Below are positions 16,536-25,710 of a DNA stretch of 64,000 bases, piece by piece (the first letter of the stretch is position 1; every line of letters starts with the position of its first letter). The position numbers and the translations under genes are program-made. The stretch comes from Actinomycetes bacterium (GTDB taxonomy: Bacteria > Actinomycetota > Acidimicrobiia > Acidimicrobiales > SZUA-35): the NCBI GenBank assembly GCA_024280015.1, contig JAJRQY010000138.1, forward strand, positions 1 to 64,000, given 5' to 3'. Under the pieces are notes generated by a model. It worked only from the letters and a program-made list of their open reading frames with translations. It made no database searches and was not told the DNA's origin.

Positions 16536-17468
16536 ATGCCGACTATTGAGGAGCTCGCTTCGCAAGATCGAGACTTGATAGTTGTCGGTGTCGATGGAAC
16601 GTCTGCTTCCGAAACTGCAATCCGTTGGGCGCTTGACTATTCACCGTTCTTTGGCCCGGTTCAGCCCGTGGCTGCATGGAGCCTTCCCTGGTGGGCCAGT
16701 ACCCCATCCATCATGGGCGGCCAGCCAATCACGACCTCCGAAGACTTTGTGGCCGAGGTGGAAGAAGCGGCGACAAGAGCACTTCATCTGGCCGACCACA
16801 CCAAACTCCGAGCGGCGAGGATCACCCAAGGGCCAGCCGGGCCAACCCTAGTCGAGGCAGCCGAAGGCACCAGCCTGCTTGTGGTTGGCACTCGCGGTCG
16901 CGGTGCAATTACTGAGTCTGTGCTTGGTTCGGTCAGCTCCTACTGTGCGGCCAACTCGCCGGTGCCGGTTGCCATCATCCCCAACTCGATCTCAGCCGAC
17001 ACCCGGCCCAACACCGCAATCGTTGCCATTGACGGATCCAATGCCAGTATTCGCGCCCTTCAATGGGCCATGGACAACCTTCCCCCCGAAGTAGCAATCG
17101 AGGCAGTACACGTGTGGGACTCAGCAGCGAACACCTCGCTGGAGTTCACGGCGCTACCGGTGGACCTGATACGGGCCAATGCCACCCGGACGCTGAATCG
17201 GACCATCGCCGATGCCCGTGATCGGGCAGTCAATAGTCAGCGCGTTGTTCGGCCGTGTCCAGAACAAGGGGACGCACGAACCGTGCTCCGGTCGCTGTCT
17301 CAGGACGTGGAGTTTCTCGTTCTCGGTGCTCGTGGTCGATCCGGGATCGCTCATCTCCTGCTGGGATCAGTCACCACAGCCCTGGTTCATCAACCCGACG
17401 CCCCGACAATCGTTGTGCCATGTCTCGACCGTGAACACACCAGCGAAGATCAACTTGCCGCCGGTTAG
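16536..17468 (+). CDS. Tandem universal stress protein
   Basis: Two Usp domains in 310 residues. Domain 1 starts IVVGVDGTSASETAIRWALDY and ends VVGTRGRGAITESVLGSVSSY. Domain 2 starts AIVAIDGSNASIRALQWAMDN and ends VLGARGRSGIAHLLLGSVTTAL. Both have the ATP-binding G-x2-G-x9-G-S pattern, so nucleotide binding is likely. ATG 16536 begins MPTIEELASQ; a longer start would overlap the divergent gene. Usp genes next to a DevRS-like pair are a hallmark of the mycobacterial hypoxia (Dos) regulon. Its stop is 133 nt before the response regulator. Confidence 0.9.
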   Translation: MPTIEELASQDRDLIVVGVDGTSASETAIRWALDYSPFFGPVQPVAAWSLPWWASTPSIMGGQPITTSEDFVAEVEEAATRALHLADHTKLRAARITQGPAGPTLVEAAEGTSLLVVGTRGRGAITESVLGSVSSYCAANSPVPVAIIPNSISADTRPNTAIVAIDGSNASIRALQWAMDNLPPEVAIEAVHVWDSAANTSLEFTALPVDLIRANATRTLNRTIADARDRAVNSQRVVRPCPEQGDARTVLRSLSQDVEFLVLGARGRSGIAHLLLGSVTTALVHQPDAPTIVVPCLDREHTSEDQLAAG

Positions 17469-17480
17469 GACTTTGGACCC
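17467..17480. promoter_or_regulatory. Candidate DevR (DosR) box upstream of the response regulator
   Basis: AGGACTTTGGACCC agrees at 11 of 14 positions with the mycobacterial DevR core GGGACTWWAGTCCC. It overlaps the Usp stop codon and lies 121 nt before the regulator start. A distance this long and three mismatches make it tentative; it could serve autoregulation. Confidence 0.3.
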
Positions 17481-17601
17481 TAGGGGACAATGACGTAGTC
17501 GATCAACGTTGAACAATTAGGGGCCTGTCGACTACCAAACACTGGGCACCGCAACTAGCCTGCCCCGGTACCTAGCCAACAAAGATCGGGGGCTCTCAAC
17601 G

Positions 17602-18261
17602 ATGTCAAACGATGGACCAATCCGAGTATTCCTATTGGATGACCACGAGATTGTGCGTCGGGGTGTTGCCGATCTTGTCGACAGCCAGGACGACATGGAA
17701 GTCATCAGCGAGGCCGGCACCGCGGGAGAGGCGCTACGAATCGTTGAGCAGAGCAAGCCCGATGTTGCTGTCTTAGATGTTCGCCTCGGCGACGGCAACG
17801 GGATCGAAGTCTGTCGCGACATAACCTCGTCTAACCCAGAGATCGCCTGCTTGATCTTGACATCTTTCTCCGATGACCGGGCCCTGGTCGACGCGGCAAT
17901 GGCTGGAGCAAAGGGCTATGTCCTCAAACAGATCCGCGGCAACGAACTCGTCGAGTCCATTCGTCGAGTGGCTGACGGAGCAACCCTGTTGGACGCGGCG
18001 ACCGTTCGCCTCTGCATGCAACGGCTCAAGAACAGTGATGAGGGTGTCATTGACACACTTACCGCCCAAGAACACAAGATCTTTGATCTGATCGGCGAAG
18101 GCTATTCCAATCGCCAGATCGCAGACGAATTGTTCCTGGCGGAGAAAACAGTCAAGAACTATGTCTCCAATATGCTGTCCAAGCTCGGCATGAGTCGAAG
18201 GACCGAAGCGGCGGCATTCGCGGCAAGAATCGACGAACGCAATCGTAGGAAATACGATTGA
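17602..18261 (+). CDS. NarL/LuxR-family response regulator, DevR-like
   Basis: A 219-residue regulator. The receiver domain has the acidic pocket at LLDDHE, the phospho-acceptor Asp59 in VLDVRLGDG, the Thr of LILTSFSDD and the Lys of GYVLKQ. The C-terminal LuxR helix-turn-helix reads LTAQEHKIFDLIGEGYSNRQIA, followed by DELFLAEKTVKNYVSNML, which closely follows mycobacterial DevR/DosR (EKTVKNYVS). A kinase gene follows after 4 nt, so the pair is one operon. The likely role is the hypoxia, NO or redox response. The signal is inferred from the kinase class, not proven. Confidence 0.9.
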   Translation: MSNDGPIRVFLLDDHEIVRRGVADLVDSQDDMEVISEAGTAGEALRIVEQSKPDVAVLDVRLGDGNGIEVCRDITSSNPEIACLILTSFSDDRALVDAAMAGAKGYVLKQIRGNELVESIRRVADGATLLDAATVRLCMQRLKNSDEGVIDTLTAQEHKIFDLIGEGYSNRQIADELFLAEKTVKNYVSNMLSKLGMSRRTEAAAFAARIDERNRRKYD

Positions 18262-18265
18262 TGCG

Positions 18266-20515
18266 GTGACGCAGCATGTCGAACATCTAGCAGACGACAA
18301 TGAGCTAGCGGCGGCCTATCTTGCCGCCGCACCAGACGCAATCGTTGTGACCGACGAACTCGGCTCCATTGTCATGGCCAACCCTCAAGCCGAAACCCTC
18401 TTCGGATTCGATCCCTCCGAGCTGATTGGACAATCAGTCGAGGTTCTGGTTCCTCACGAATACCAGTCGACGCACCGAGCCCATTGGACCCGCTACCGAG
18501 CCAAACCAACGCCACGCCAGATGGGCGACATCAATAGCCGTGTCAATGGGCGGCGAAAAGACGGTTCAACCATCGCGGTTGAGATTGCGCTCAGTCCGGT
18601 CGTTTCTGGCGATGAACACCGGGTCATCGCCATCATTCGAGACCTCACCACTCGCATTGCCAAGGAGTCTCAACACGAGCTGGTGCGGAGGAGTCTGGAC
18701 ACCATCGAGGACGCCGTCTTCATTTTTGATCCCGAATCTCTCGCCTACTCGTACGTGAACACTGGGGCCGTGACCCAGCTCGGGTATTCACGGTCAGACC
18801 TGACCAACGGTATGACTCCCCTTCACATCATGCCGTCATACACCGAGGCAGCCTTTCGCTCGCACATCACTGAACTCACCGAAGCGAGGGGGGGATCCAT
18901 TTCCATCACCACTATCCACCGCCGCCAGGACGGAGTAGATGTTCCGGTCGAAGTCTTTCTCCAGTTCCCGCGGCTGGACTCGACCGACGAGCCAACCATC
19001 GTTGCTGTTGTACGAGACATCACCGAGCGAAAAGCATCAGAAGATCGTCTGCGAGCCAGCGAGCACGCCTTCCGTACCGCATTCAGCGATGCACCAGTCG
19101 CCATGGTCATTACTCAAGCTGAAGGCCAAATAGTCGAATCCAACCAGGCCTTCAGTGATCTGTTGGGTTGGGATCATGACGATCTCAGCCGTACGGATTT
19201 GAGCAGTCTAAGCGAGCCAGAAACCGGTTCCGGGGGCACATTCATCAACAATCCCGCCGCCCCCAATCTCTACGGCCCGGGCCACAATGCCGAGAGGCGT
19301 TATCGGCATCGAGACGGTCACATCGTCTGGGGCGCACTTCACGCTGCCGAACTACAATCAACAGACGGACAGACATACTCCTTGTCCCATATCGTCGACG
19401 TGACTCGCCGAGTTGAAGCCGAGCATCAGCGCGACCGACGAGAGCAACTCCTCACCACCCTGGCCGAGATCCGCAAAGCGACGATGCAAGACACGTCAAT
19501 CGATGAGGTGCTGGCCATCATTCTGAGCAGTACCAGCCGCCTCTTGGAGTCCGACCACAGTTTCGTGGCTATCCCAACCCATGAGGGAGGCTTGGTCTAC
19601 CGAGCAATGAGGTCATCGCTTGGACCGGATCAGTCTGGCAACGTCATGGCTGACTCAGAACTCATCAAGGATGTTCTCCTCGGGGGCCAACCCCTGCTGG
19701 TCGGCGTCAACGCCGACGGGGGCGGATTCTTGGCCGACACGCCATCCGCTGGCCCAGGCATCATGGTGCCTCTGCTTGCTTCGGGTTCCATTGGAGGTGT
19801 GCTGGTGACCGCCCGCCCAACGGGAGCCGAGTTGTTCACGGCTGAAGAGATGGCGATCGCTACCTCTCTCGGTTCAGAAACCGCGGTCACCATGGAACTT
19901 GCCCGGGCCCGTTCAGATCGACGCCGAATCTTTCTGGTTGAGGACCGTGAACGTATTGCCCGGGACCTTCACGATGTGGTGATCCAGCGACTCTTCGCCG
20001 CTGGCATGAGTCTCAACTCATCCCTCTCTGATCCAGAAAAGCTCGAGTCCAAGGCAACAACCGTTATTGATGAACTTGACGCAACGATCGATGTGATCCG
20101 CGAGACGATCTTCAAATTGACCCAGTCCGACTCGTCTCTTTCCGGTGAGATCGGACGAATTGTTGACCGATACCGGATGATGGGCCGCAACCATGTTGTG
20201 CTGGAAACCGTTGGAAACCTTGATTCTGTTCCGGAGCAGATCGCCGACCACCTCCTTCCGACCTTGAATGAGATGCTGTCCAACGTAGAACGTCACGCCA
20301 ATGCAACCACCGCTTCAACCACCATTGAAGTCAACGAGATGCTGGTCCTGACAGTGACCGATGACGGCAGTGGAATTGATCATGAAAAGCCTCGAGGCTT
20401 CGGGATTCGCAATATCACCAATCGAGCTGAGTACCTCGGAGGGTCGGTGAAGCTTGGACCTGGCCCCGAAGGAGTCGGGACAACAGCCATATGGTCGGTC
20501 CCGCTACTCACCTAG
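18266..20515 (+). CDS. PAS-GAF sensor histidine kinase, DevS-like output
   Basis: A 749-residue kinase with three PAS-type domains (about 10-130, 140-258, 265-385; N-P-Q-A-E-T-L-F-G and S-N-Q-A-F-S-D-L-L-G motifs), a GAF domain (about 405-550), then HisKA_3 with ERIARDLHDVVIQRLFAAGM. Phospho-acceptor is His569. A HATPase domain follows (NEMLSNVERHANA, DDGSGI, GFGIRNITNRAEYLGG). The dimerisation motif is that of DevS/DosT, but DevS has two GAF and no PAS domains. No heme ligand can be read from sequence alone. GTG 18266 lies 4 nt after the regulator stop. Confidence 0.9.
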   Translation: MTQHVEHLADDNELAAAYLAAAPDAIVVTDELGSIVMANPQAETLFGFDPSELIGQSVEVLVPHEYQSTHRAHWTRYRAKPTPRQMGDINSRVNGRRKDGSTIAVEIALSPVVSGDEHRVIAIIRDLTTRIAKESQHELVRRSLDTIEDAVFIFDPESLAYSYVNTGAVTQLGYSRSDLTNGMTPLHIMPSYTEAAFRSHITELTEARGGSISITTIHRRQDGVDVPVEVFLQFPRLDSTDEPTIVAVVRDITERKASEDRLRASEHAFRTAFSDAPVAMVITQAEGQIVESNQAFSDLLGWDHDDLSRTDLSSLSEPETGSGGTFINNPAAPNLYGPGHNAERRYRHRDGHIVWGALHAAELQSTDGQTYSLSHIVDVTRRVEAEHQRDRREQLLTTLAEIRKATMQDTSIDEVLAIILSSTSRLLESDHSFVAIPTHEGGLVYRAMRSSLGPDQSGNVMADSELIKDVLLGGQPLLVGVNADGGGFLADTPSAGPGIMVPLLASGSIGGVLVTARPTGAELFTAEEMAIATSLGSETAVTMELARARSDRRRIFLVEDRERIARDLHDVVIQRLFAAGMSLNSSLSDPEKLESKATTVIDELDATIDVIRETIFKLTQSDSSLSGEIGRIVDRYRMMGRNHVVLETVGNLDSVPEQIADHLLPTLNEMLSNVERHANATTASTTIEVNEMLVLTVTDDGSGIDHEKPRGFGIRNITNRAEYLGGSVKLGPGPEGVGTTAIWSVPLLT

Positions 20516-20539
20516 CCTGACAAGATACTCGACCGAATC

Positions 20540-20986
20540 TCACTCTCTTTCAGTCGGCACGACAACAACCGGGCAGCGAGCGTGATGGACAACATAGGTG
20601 CTCACCGAGCCCAGCATCAGGCCACGGAACCCTCCGAGGCCTCGGCTCCCGACCACAACCAGGTCGGCCTCCTCGGACAATTCGATCAAGATCCGACCAG
20701 CATGACCATGTCGAACCTCTGTCGACAGCTCGGGTAGGGCATCGTCGTCGGCGAACTTCTCTGCTACCGACGCCATGACCTCTTCGACGATGGCATCAGC
20801 GGACTGTCTGGCCAACGCCTCATAGTCAGCCGGATTCACATATGGAGTCTCCATACCTCCAACGAGGTACATCGACCAGGTGTGGACCGCGGTAATGGTG
20901 TCCTCTGCACTTGCATGTTCGATGGCCCAGCTGAGGGCATTCTTCGCCGAGTCCGAACCGTCTATGCCCACGATGATTCTTGTCAT
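20540..20986 (-). CDS. Universal stress protein, single domain
   Basis: A 148-residue UspA-fold protein beginning RIIVGIDGSDSAKNALSWAIEHA and ending VVGSRGLGGFRGLMLGSVSTYVVHHARCPVVVVP. The ATP-binding G-x2-G-x9-G-S motif is intact. It is convergent with the kinase gene (24 nt apart). A DevR-box-like palindrome lies 36 nt upstream of its start, so control by the adjacent regulator is plausible. Confidence 0.92.
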   Translation of the reverse strand: MTRIIVGIDGSDSAKNALSWAIEHASAEDTITAVHTWSMYLVGGMETPYVNPADYEALARQSADAIVEEVMASVAEKFADDDALPELSTEVRHGHAGRILIELSEEADLVVVGSRGLGGFRGLMLGSVSTYVVHHARCPVVVVPTERE

Positions 20987-21021
20987 GCGTCAATCATCCA
21001 TCCACCGAACCACGATGTCTA

Positions 21022-21035
21022 GAGACTTATGTCCA
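21022..21035. promoter_or_regulatory. Candidate DevR (DosR) box upstream of Usp
   Basis: GAGACTTATGTCCA matches 11 of 14 positions of the mycobacterial DevR core GGGACTWWAGTCCC, including both GAC/GTC half-site cores. It lies 36-49 nt upstream of the Usp start on the minus strand, the spacing expected for an activator site beside a promoter. Tentative without a genome-wide motif model. Confidence 0.45.
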
Positions 21036-21105
21036 ATGGTCCGGACTTGCTCCGGGCATGCAGCTGCGCGTCGGCAGCCCGGCAGCTTTCACTAGACGTG
21101 CGATG

Positions 21106-22827
21106 TCAAACAGCATCAGTTTGCGGTGGTGCTTCGCTTGGATAGGGAAACCATCGAAGGTGCTCAAAGTCACCCGTCGTCTCCGGATCAGGAGCAGGCT
21201 CGCAACAGGGGCCGGAGGCCGTTGTTGCCATCAGCGACCGAGCTTGATCCATATAGGTTGCCAGTGGGGTCCCATCGCGTCGCCGCCGGTGGTCGGCATA
21301 CACCATTCCGCGATGGTCAAAGTCGATGTCGGTGAGTGACATGGGAGGTGTTTTCAGACCATCACGATGGCGCCAGAGGCCACTGGCCGGATCGAAGTCA
21401 TACAGGGGAAGCAGTGCGGCCCCTTCATTGGCAATGAGATGCACAGCATCAATGATGTAGCGAGCAGTCTCATCGGTGATGAAGTAGTTGAAGTTGACCC
21501 GCACCCAACCCGGCTTGATCCCTTCACAACCTCGATCGATCTCTCGTTCAAACTCCTTGGACTGGTCCAGGTCAATCCCGAGAAGTCGGTGACCATAGGG
21601 TCCGGCACACGAGCAACCTCCTCGTGACTGGATTCCGAAAACATCGTTGAGCAAGGCGACAACGAAGTTGTGATGTAAGTGTCCGCCTGCCCCCTTGGCC
21701 TCATGCTTGACTACGAAGGAGATGATGGACAGCCGCTCAGCATCGTGGCTTCCGAGAATCTCGATGCTCGGATTCTTTTCCCAGGAGGTAATTGCTTGGC
21801 GTACAAAGACTTCTTCCCGGGATCGAATCTCATCGATTCCAACCGCTTCTTTCAGCCGGAAGACCAGGCCGGCTCGGATGGATTCAACAATGGCTGGCGT
21901 CCCGCCCTCCTCCCGGTGCTCAACATCGTTGAGGTAGCCGTGATCGTTCGGATTGACGAAGCGGACCGTGCCGCCACCGGGGACCGCGGGAACACGATTC
22001 TTAAACAGCTCACGCCGCGCCACCAACAGGCCGGGAGTTCCTGGGCCACCGATGAGCTTGTGAGGAGAGATGAAAATGGCATCGAAGTATCCCCCTTCAG
22101 ACTTCTCCAGAGAACCCATCTCGATCTCCACATACGGGGCGGCGGCAGCGAAGTCCCAAAAGGACAAGGCGCCGTGCTGATGAAGCAACCGGGCCACGGC
22201 CTTGGTGTCAGTCATGATTCCGGTCACATTGGAAGCAGCAGAAAAGGATCCAATCTTGACCTTGCGGTCCGCAAACCTGACTAGCTCAGCCTCCAACGCC
22301 ACCAGACTGACATGACCATCGGCATCTTCGGGAATCGTGACGACGTCGGCAATGGACTCTCGCCACGGCAACTCATTGGAGTGGTGTTCGTAGGGCCCGA
22401 TGAACACCACGGGACGCGCTTCGGCGGGAATGGTGTCGCTCAGGCCAAATTCATCGTCCATGGTTGACGGAATTCGGAGGCCGAGCACACTGATCAGACG
22501 GTCAATCGCCGCCGTGCTACCTGACCCGCAAAAGAGGATGGCATGATCCTCATTAGCCCCCATGCACTTGGAGATGATGTGACGGGCTTCCTCACGAAAA
22601 CGAGATGTCTGGAGTCCGGTCCCTGATGATTCGGTGTGGGTGTTGGCGTAGAGCGGCAGGACAACTGAGCGGATGTAGTCCTCGATGAAAGAAAGTGAAC
22701 GTCCGGACGCGGTGTAGTCGGCGTAAATCACCGGCTTGGGCCCAAAGGGTCCGTCGACAACCTCGTCGCTACCAATCACTGACTTCCGGATGTAGTCAAC
22801 AAGGGCTGATCGATCATTCGAGCTCAT
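21106..22827 (-). CDS. Class V aminotransferase-fold PLP enzyme (cysteine desulfurase-like)
   Basis: A 573-residue member of the class V PLP family. The segments YADYTASGRSLSFIEDYI, ILFCGSGSTAAIDRLI, the Asp-containing SFWDFAAAAPYVEIEM, and the PLP lysine in FISPHKLIGGPGTPGLL are visible. GGCSCAGPYGHRLLG near the C-terminus holds a Cys in the position of the desulfurase loop. It is longer than SufS/IscS (about 400 aa), with a roughly 100-residue C-terminal extension. Whether it is a desulfurase, lyase or something else cannot be decided. It starts 84 nt from the divergent PNPOx-fold gene. Confidence 0.82.
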   Translation of the reverse strand: MSSNDRSALVDYIRKSVIGSDEVVDGPFGPKPVIYADYTASGRSLSFIEDYIRSVVLPLYANTHTESSGTGLQTSRFREEARHIISKCMGANEDHAILFCGSGSTAAIDRLISVLGLRIPSTMDDEFGLSDTIPAEARPVVFIGPYEHHSNELPWRESIADVVTIPEDADGHVSLVALEAELVRFADRKVKIGSFSAASNVTGIMTDTKAVARLLHQHGALSFWDFAAAAPYVEIEMGSLEKSEGGYFDAIFISPHKLIGGPGTPGLLVARRELFKNRVPAVPGGGTVRFVNPNDHGYLNDVEHREEGGTPAIVESIRAGLVFRLKEAVGIDEIRSREEVFVRQAITSWEKNPSIEILGSHDAERLSIISFVVKHEAKGAGGHLHHNFVVALLNDVFGIQSRGGCSCAGPYGHRLLGIDLDQSKEFEREIDRGCEGIKPGWVRVNFNYFITDETARYIIDAVHLIANEGAALLPLYDFDPASGLWRHRDGLKTPPMSLTDIDFDHRGMVYADHRRRRDGTPLATYMDQARSLMATTASGPCCEPAPDPETTGDFEHLRWFPYPSEAPPQTDAV

Positions 22828-22911
22828 CTACCTAGTCTAGATTCAGATGGAAGGCTGACGTTAGGACCAAGGACACTGGTTTTGATTGAGTCCAGTACGG
22901 TTAATAGTCCT

Positions 22912-23334
22912 ATGGCAACGACTGATCCGAGAACAGGCCTGGAAATCATCGACGAAGAGGAATGTTGGGAGCTGGTTGCTGGCAAGCAGATCGGCCGACT
23001 CGCCGTTTCTATCGCCAACGATCCTGATGTATTTCCGTTGAATTATCGCGTGGACAACAAGACGATTGTTATCCGAACCCTGCCTGGGTTGAAGCTGGCA
23101 GCTGCCGTGTTGGGCAATCCCGTGGCCTTCGAGATTGATGACATACGCGAAGACACCCATACTGGGTGGAGCGTGGTCATTCACGGCTATGGCCAGGAGA
23201 TCAGTGAGGTCGAGGATCGGCTACACGCCGAGGACCTTGAGGTCCAGCCGTGGGCCGCAGGCGAAAAGAGTCGTTATATGCGGATTGTTCCCGACCGGGT
23301 CTCTGGCCGACGGGTCAACAGCCACGACGACTAA
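22912..23334 (+). CDS. PNPOx-fold flavin/F420-type protein
   Basis: A 140-residue split-barrel protein in the pyridoxamine 5'-phosphate oxidase-like family. Landmarks are CWELVAGKQIGRLAVSIANDPDVFPLNYRVDNKTIVIRT and VAFEIDDIREDTHTGWSVVIHGYGQEI. These small proteins bind FMN, F420 or heme and often reduce or detoxify small molecules. Several such genes belong to the mycobacterial dormancy regulon, so nearness to the DevRS-like pair may be meaningful. ATG 22912 (MATTDPRTG) is used; upstream in-frame starts at 22882 lack support. No strong ribosome site is visible, so the mRNA may be leaderless. Confidence 0.8.
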   Translation: MATTDPRTGLEIIDEEECWELVAGKQIGRLAVSIANDPDVFPLNYRVDNKTIVIRTLPGLKLAAAVLGNPVAFEIDDIREDTHTGWSVVIHGYGQEISEVEDRLHAEDLEVQPWAAGEKSRYMRIVPDRVSGRRVNSHDD

Positions 23335-23367
23335 GCCCGACTCTCTTACGCACGCTGTAGCTTCTCT

Positions 23368-23392
23368 CAGCCTTGTCAGCCTTGTCAGCCTT
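23368..23392. repeat. 9-bp tandem repeat, 2.8 copies
   Basis: CAGCCTTGT occurs twice in tandem (23368-23376, 23377-23385) followed by CAGCCTT. It covers the 3' end of the UTRA-GntR gene and the short convergent gap. Its meaning is unknown; it may simply be slippage. Confidence 0.85.
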
Positions 23393-24173
23393 CGACCATC
23401 GAGAGTCGCATACCGCTCCCCTTACCCGTTGACCAGTCGGCAAGGAAGGTGAAGCGGTCACCACGGATCAGGGTCACTCGCCATTCGATCGGTTGCCCGT
23501 CATAGCAACCTCGCCGCTCCAAAGAGAAGGCTGCCACTCCGCTCTCCAGACCCAAAAGGTCACGATCGGTAGCGTTGGGTACTACCGGGCTGATCCGTTC
23601 CCATCCCTGATTGGGACGAGTCTGCAGGGTTTGCTCAAGCTCGTCGTAAAGAGCGGTGTGACTGAAGTCGGTATCCAGCAAGGGCCTGGCTAGTTCGAGG
23701 GGCAGCCAGACCCGGTCGATGGCGAGGGGCTGATCGTCCGCCATCCGCAGGCGGTCCAGTCGAACAAACTGGGCGTCGTGTGGGAGGTCAAGCTCTTTGG
23801 AGGCTCGCTTGTCCGTGGTAACTTCCAACGTCAAAACTTCGCTGCACTGGGTTCCGCCGCCGTCTTCGACCAGACGGAACAAGCTGTAAAGGGCGCCAAG
23901 TGATTGTTCGAAGTGGCCCTGATTGACTGTTGTTCCCCGTCCGCGCTCTCGCTTGACAATTCCGTCGGCGTTCAACCTGCTGACGGCATGGCGAGCGGTG
24001 TGGCGACTGACCTCATACAGGTCAGTTAGCTCAAGGTCGGTTGGGAATCGGACAGTGAAATCGCAAGCTTCGAGCCGACGGCGAAGTTCAGCTTCAAGCT
24101 GGGCCCAAAGCGGCAACGGACTCGACCGATCTAGACGCTTGGCACCCTCGGCGAACTCTGCGTTTTCTGACAT
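23385..24173 (-). CDS. GntR-family regulator, HutC/UTRA subfamily
   Basis: A 262-residue protein with an N-terminal GntR winged helix (PLWAQLEAELRRRLE, then FPTDLELTDLYEVSRHTARHAV, then IVKRERGRGTTV) and a C-terminal UTRA effector domain (FVRLDRLRMADDQPLAIDRVWLP, ending RVTLIRGDRFTFLADWSTG). UTRA regulators sense sugars, amino acids or other small metabolites. The next gene on the same strand upstream is the CstB-like fusion. Both promoter regions share the word GATTGTCCG, a weak hint that this protein also controls that operon. Confidence 0.88.
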   Translation of the reverse strand: MSENAEFAEGAKRLDRSSPLPLWAQLEAELRRRLEACDFTVRFPTDLELTDLYEVSRHTARHAVSRLNADGIVKRERGRGTTVNQGHFEQSLGALYSLFRLVEDGGGTQCSEVLTLEVTTDKRASKELDLPHDAQFVRLDRLRMADDQPLAIDRVWLPLELARPLLDTDFSHTALYDELEQTLQTRPNQGWERISPVVPNATDRDLLGLESGVAAFSLERRGCYDGQPIEWRVTLIRGDRFTFLADWSTGKGSGMRLSMVEG

Positions 24174-24256
24174 ATTAGAACCATAGCCCGATTGTCCGGA
24201 CTACCGCTAGGCAGCAGCCCGGACCCATCGGGTACTCTCATTCGTTCAAGATTTTA

Positions 24257-25636
24257 TCAGGACGTTGCCATTACTTCTTTCCATGCGTCGTAGCCACCAA
24301 TAAGGTCAGATACGTCGCTGAAACCGGCTTGGCGGAGCACGCTGGCGGCGATGGACGAGCGATAGCCTCCGGCACAGAACACGACCGTCGGCTTTGTTGG
24401 GTCCAATTCCTCCAGCCTTGAAGGAACCTGTCCGGTCGGGATATTGACCGCACTGCCGATTGTTCCGTCTTCAAGTTCGCCGGGGTTGCGAATATCAATC
24501 ACCTGGAGGTCGCCGGTGTCCTTCTGACGATCAGTGAACTGAGCAACGGTAAGGCGCGATGCTCGGCCGGTGTCATCGGGGTTGGCAGTCATGACGTCAT
24601 AAGGGTCAGCTAGGTAACCAATAACCTTGTCGAAGCCGATACGAGCCAGGCGATTGCGGGCCTCGATTTCATGACCTGGATCAACGAACAAGATGATCGG
24701 GGTTTCCGCAGAAACAACCGAACCCGAGTATTCCGAGTAGCGACCGTCCATTCCGACATTGATTGCACCTTGCAGGTGCCCGTGGGCAAAGTCATCGGGG
24801 TCTCGGCCATCAAGCACGATGGCTCCGCCAGAAACACGATCCTTAACCGCGTCATAGGACAAGGCTTCAGGCATCTCGGTCTCGTCAAGCAGTGGACGAT
24901 TCTTCCGGTTCAAGATTGCGTCGTGGAGGAAGTACGAAGGCGCAGGAGCCTGCCCCTCGGTGACCAGATCAAGGAAGGTGGCCTTATCTGGAGCAAGCAA
25001 GGCGTAGTTGGTGAGCTTCTGGGCACCGATCGTTGACTCGAGCTCAGTGGAAAGGTTCTTACCGCAGGCTGAACCAGCGCCATGTGATGGGAAGACCTTG
25101 GTTTCATCCGGCAGGGTCATGATCTTGTCGTGCAGGCTGTCATAGAGACTATTGGCCAGCTCTTCTTGGGTGAACCCAATGGAAGAAAGCAGGTCAGGGC
25201 GACCGACATCGCCGATAAAGAGGGTGTCGCCAGTAAGCACGCCCCAAGGCTCCGCAGCTTCGGCTGATTCGAAGATCACGATGCTCAGCGACTCGGGAGT
25301 GTGGCCAGGAGTCTGGCGGAATTCGAGCACGAGACCGCCAAGGTCATAGCGTTCGCCATCCTCGACTCCCATCATCTCGAATTCGGTTTCGGCTACCGCG
25401 GAGTAGACGATTTTCGCGCCGGTGGCCTCGGCCAGTTCCAGGTGACCTGACAGGAAGTCAGCATGGAAGTGAGTCTCAATAATCAGCTCGATGGTTAGGC
25501 CTGCTTCTTTGGCGTCGCGGATGTATTCGGAAACATCGCGCTGGGGGTCAACAACGACCGCACGTCCAGAGGTTTCGTCACCAACCAAATAGGAGGCGTG
25601 CGAGAGGCATTCGAGATAGTACTGATTGAACTTCAT
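24257..25636 (-). CDS. Persulfide dioxygenase-rhodanese fusion, CstB-like
   Basis: A 459-residue three-domain protein. Domain 1 (1-240) is an ETHE1-type metallo-beta-lactamase persulfide dioxygenase with IETHFHADFLSGHLELA, TPGHTPES and LTGDTLFIGDVGRPDL. Domain 2 (about 265-360) is a rhodanese without the catalytic Cys (IILFVDPGHEIEAR). Domain 3 (about 370-459) is a rhodanese with VVFCAGGYRSSIAAS, Cys present. This MBL, pseudo-rhodanese, rhodanese order is that of staphylococcal CstB, which turns persulfides into thiosulfate and sulfite with O2. A CstR-like repressor and a single rhodanese lie next to it, supporting a sulfide-detoxification module. A perfect 8-bp inverted repeat stands upstream. 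Confidence 0.92.
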   Translation of the reverse strand: MKFNQYYLECLSHASYLVGDETSGRAVVVDPQRDVSEYIRDAKEAGLTIELIIETHFHADFLSGHLELAEATGAKIVYSAVAETEFEMMGVEDGERYDLGGLVLEFRQTPGHTPESLSIVIFESAEAAEPWGVLTGDTLFIGDVGRPDLLSSIGFTQEELANSLYDSLHDKIMTLPDETKVFPSHGAGSACGKNLSTELESTIGAQKLTNYALLAPDKATFLDLVTEGQAPAPSYFLHDAILNRKNRPLLDETEMPEALSYDAVKDRVSGGAIVLDGRDPDDFAHGHLQGAINVGMDGRYSEYSGSVVSAETPIILFVDPGHEIEARNRLARIGFDKVIGYLADPYDVMTANPDDTGRASRLTVAQFTDRQKDTGDLQVIDIRNPGELEDGTIGSAVNIPTGQVPSRLEELDPTKPTVVFCAGGYRSSIAASVLRQAGFSDVSDLIGGYDAWKEVMATS

Positions 25637-25710
25637 GTCGGTCCCTTACTGAGTTTCTACAGACCATTCGAATACAGTCACGCGAATGGATTGGTGTGGT
25701 AGTCATTAAA

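Noticed and set aside
23368-23392. CRISPR-like or regulatory meaning of the 9-bp tandem repeat
   Set aside because: Too short, no spacers, and located at the 3' end of a gene.
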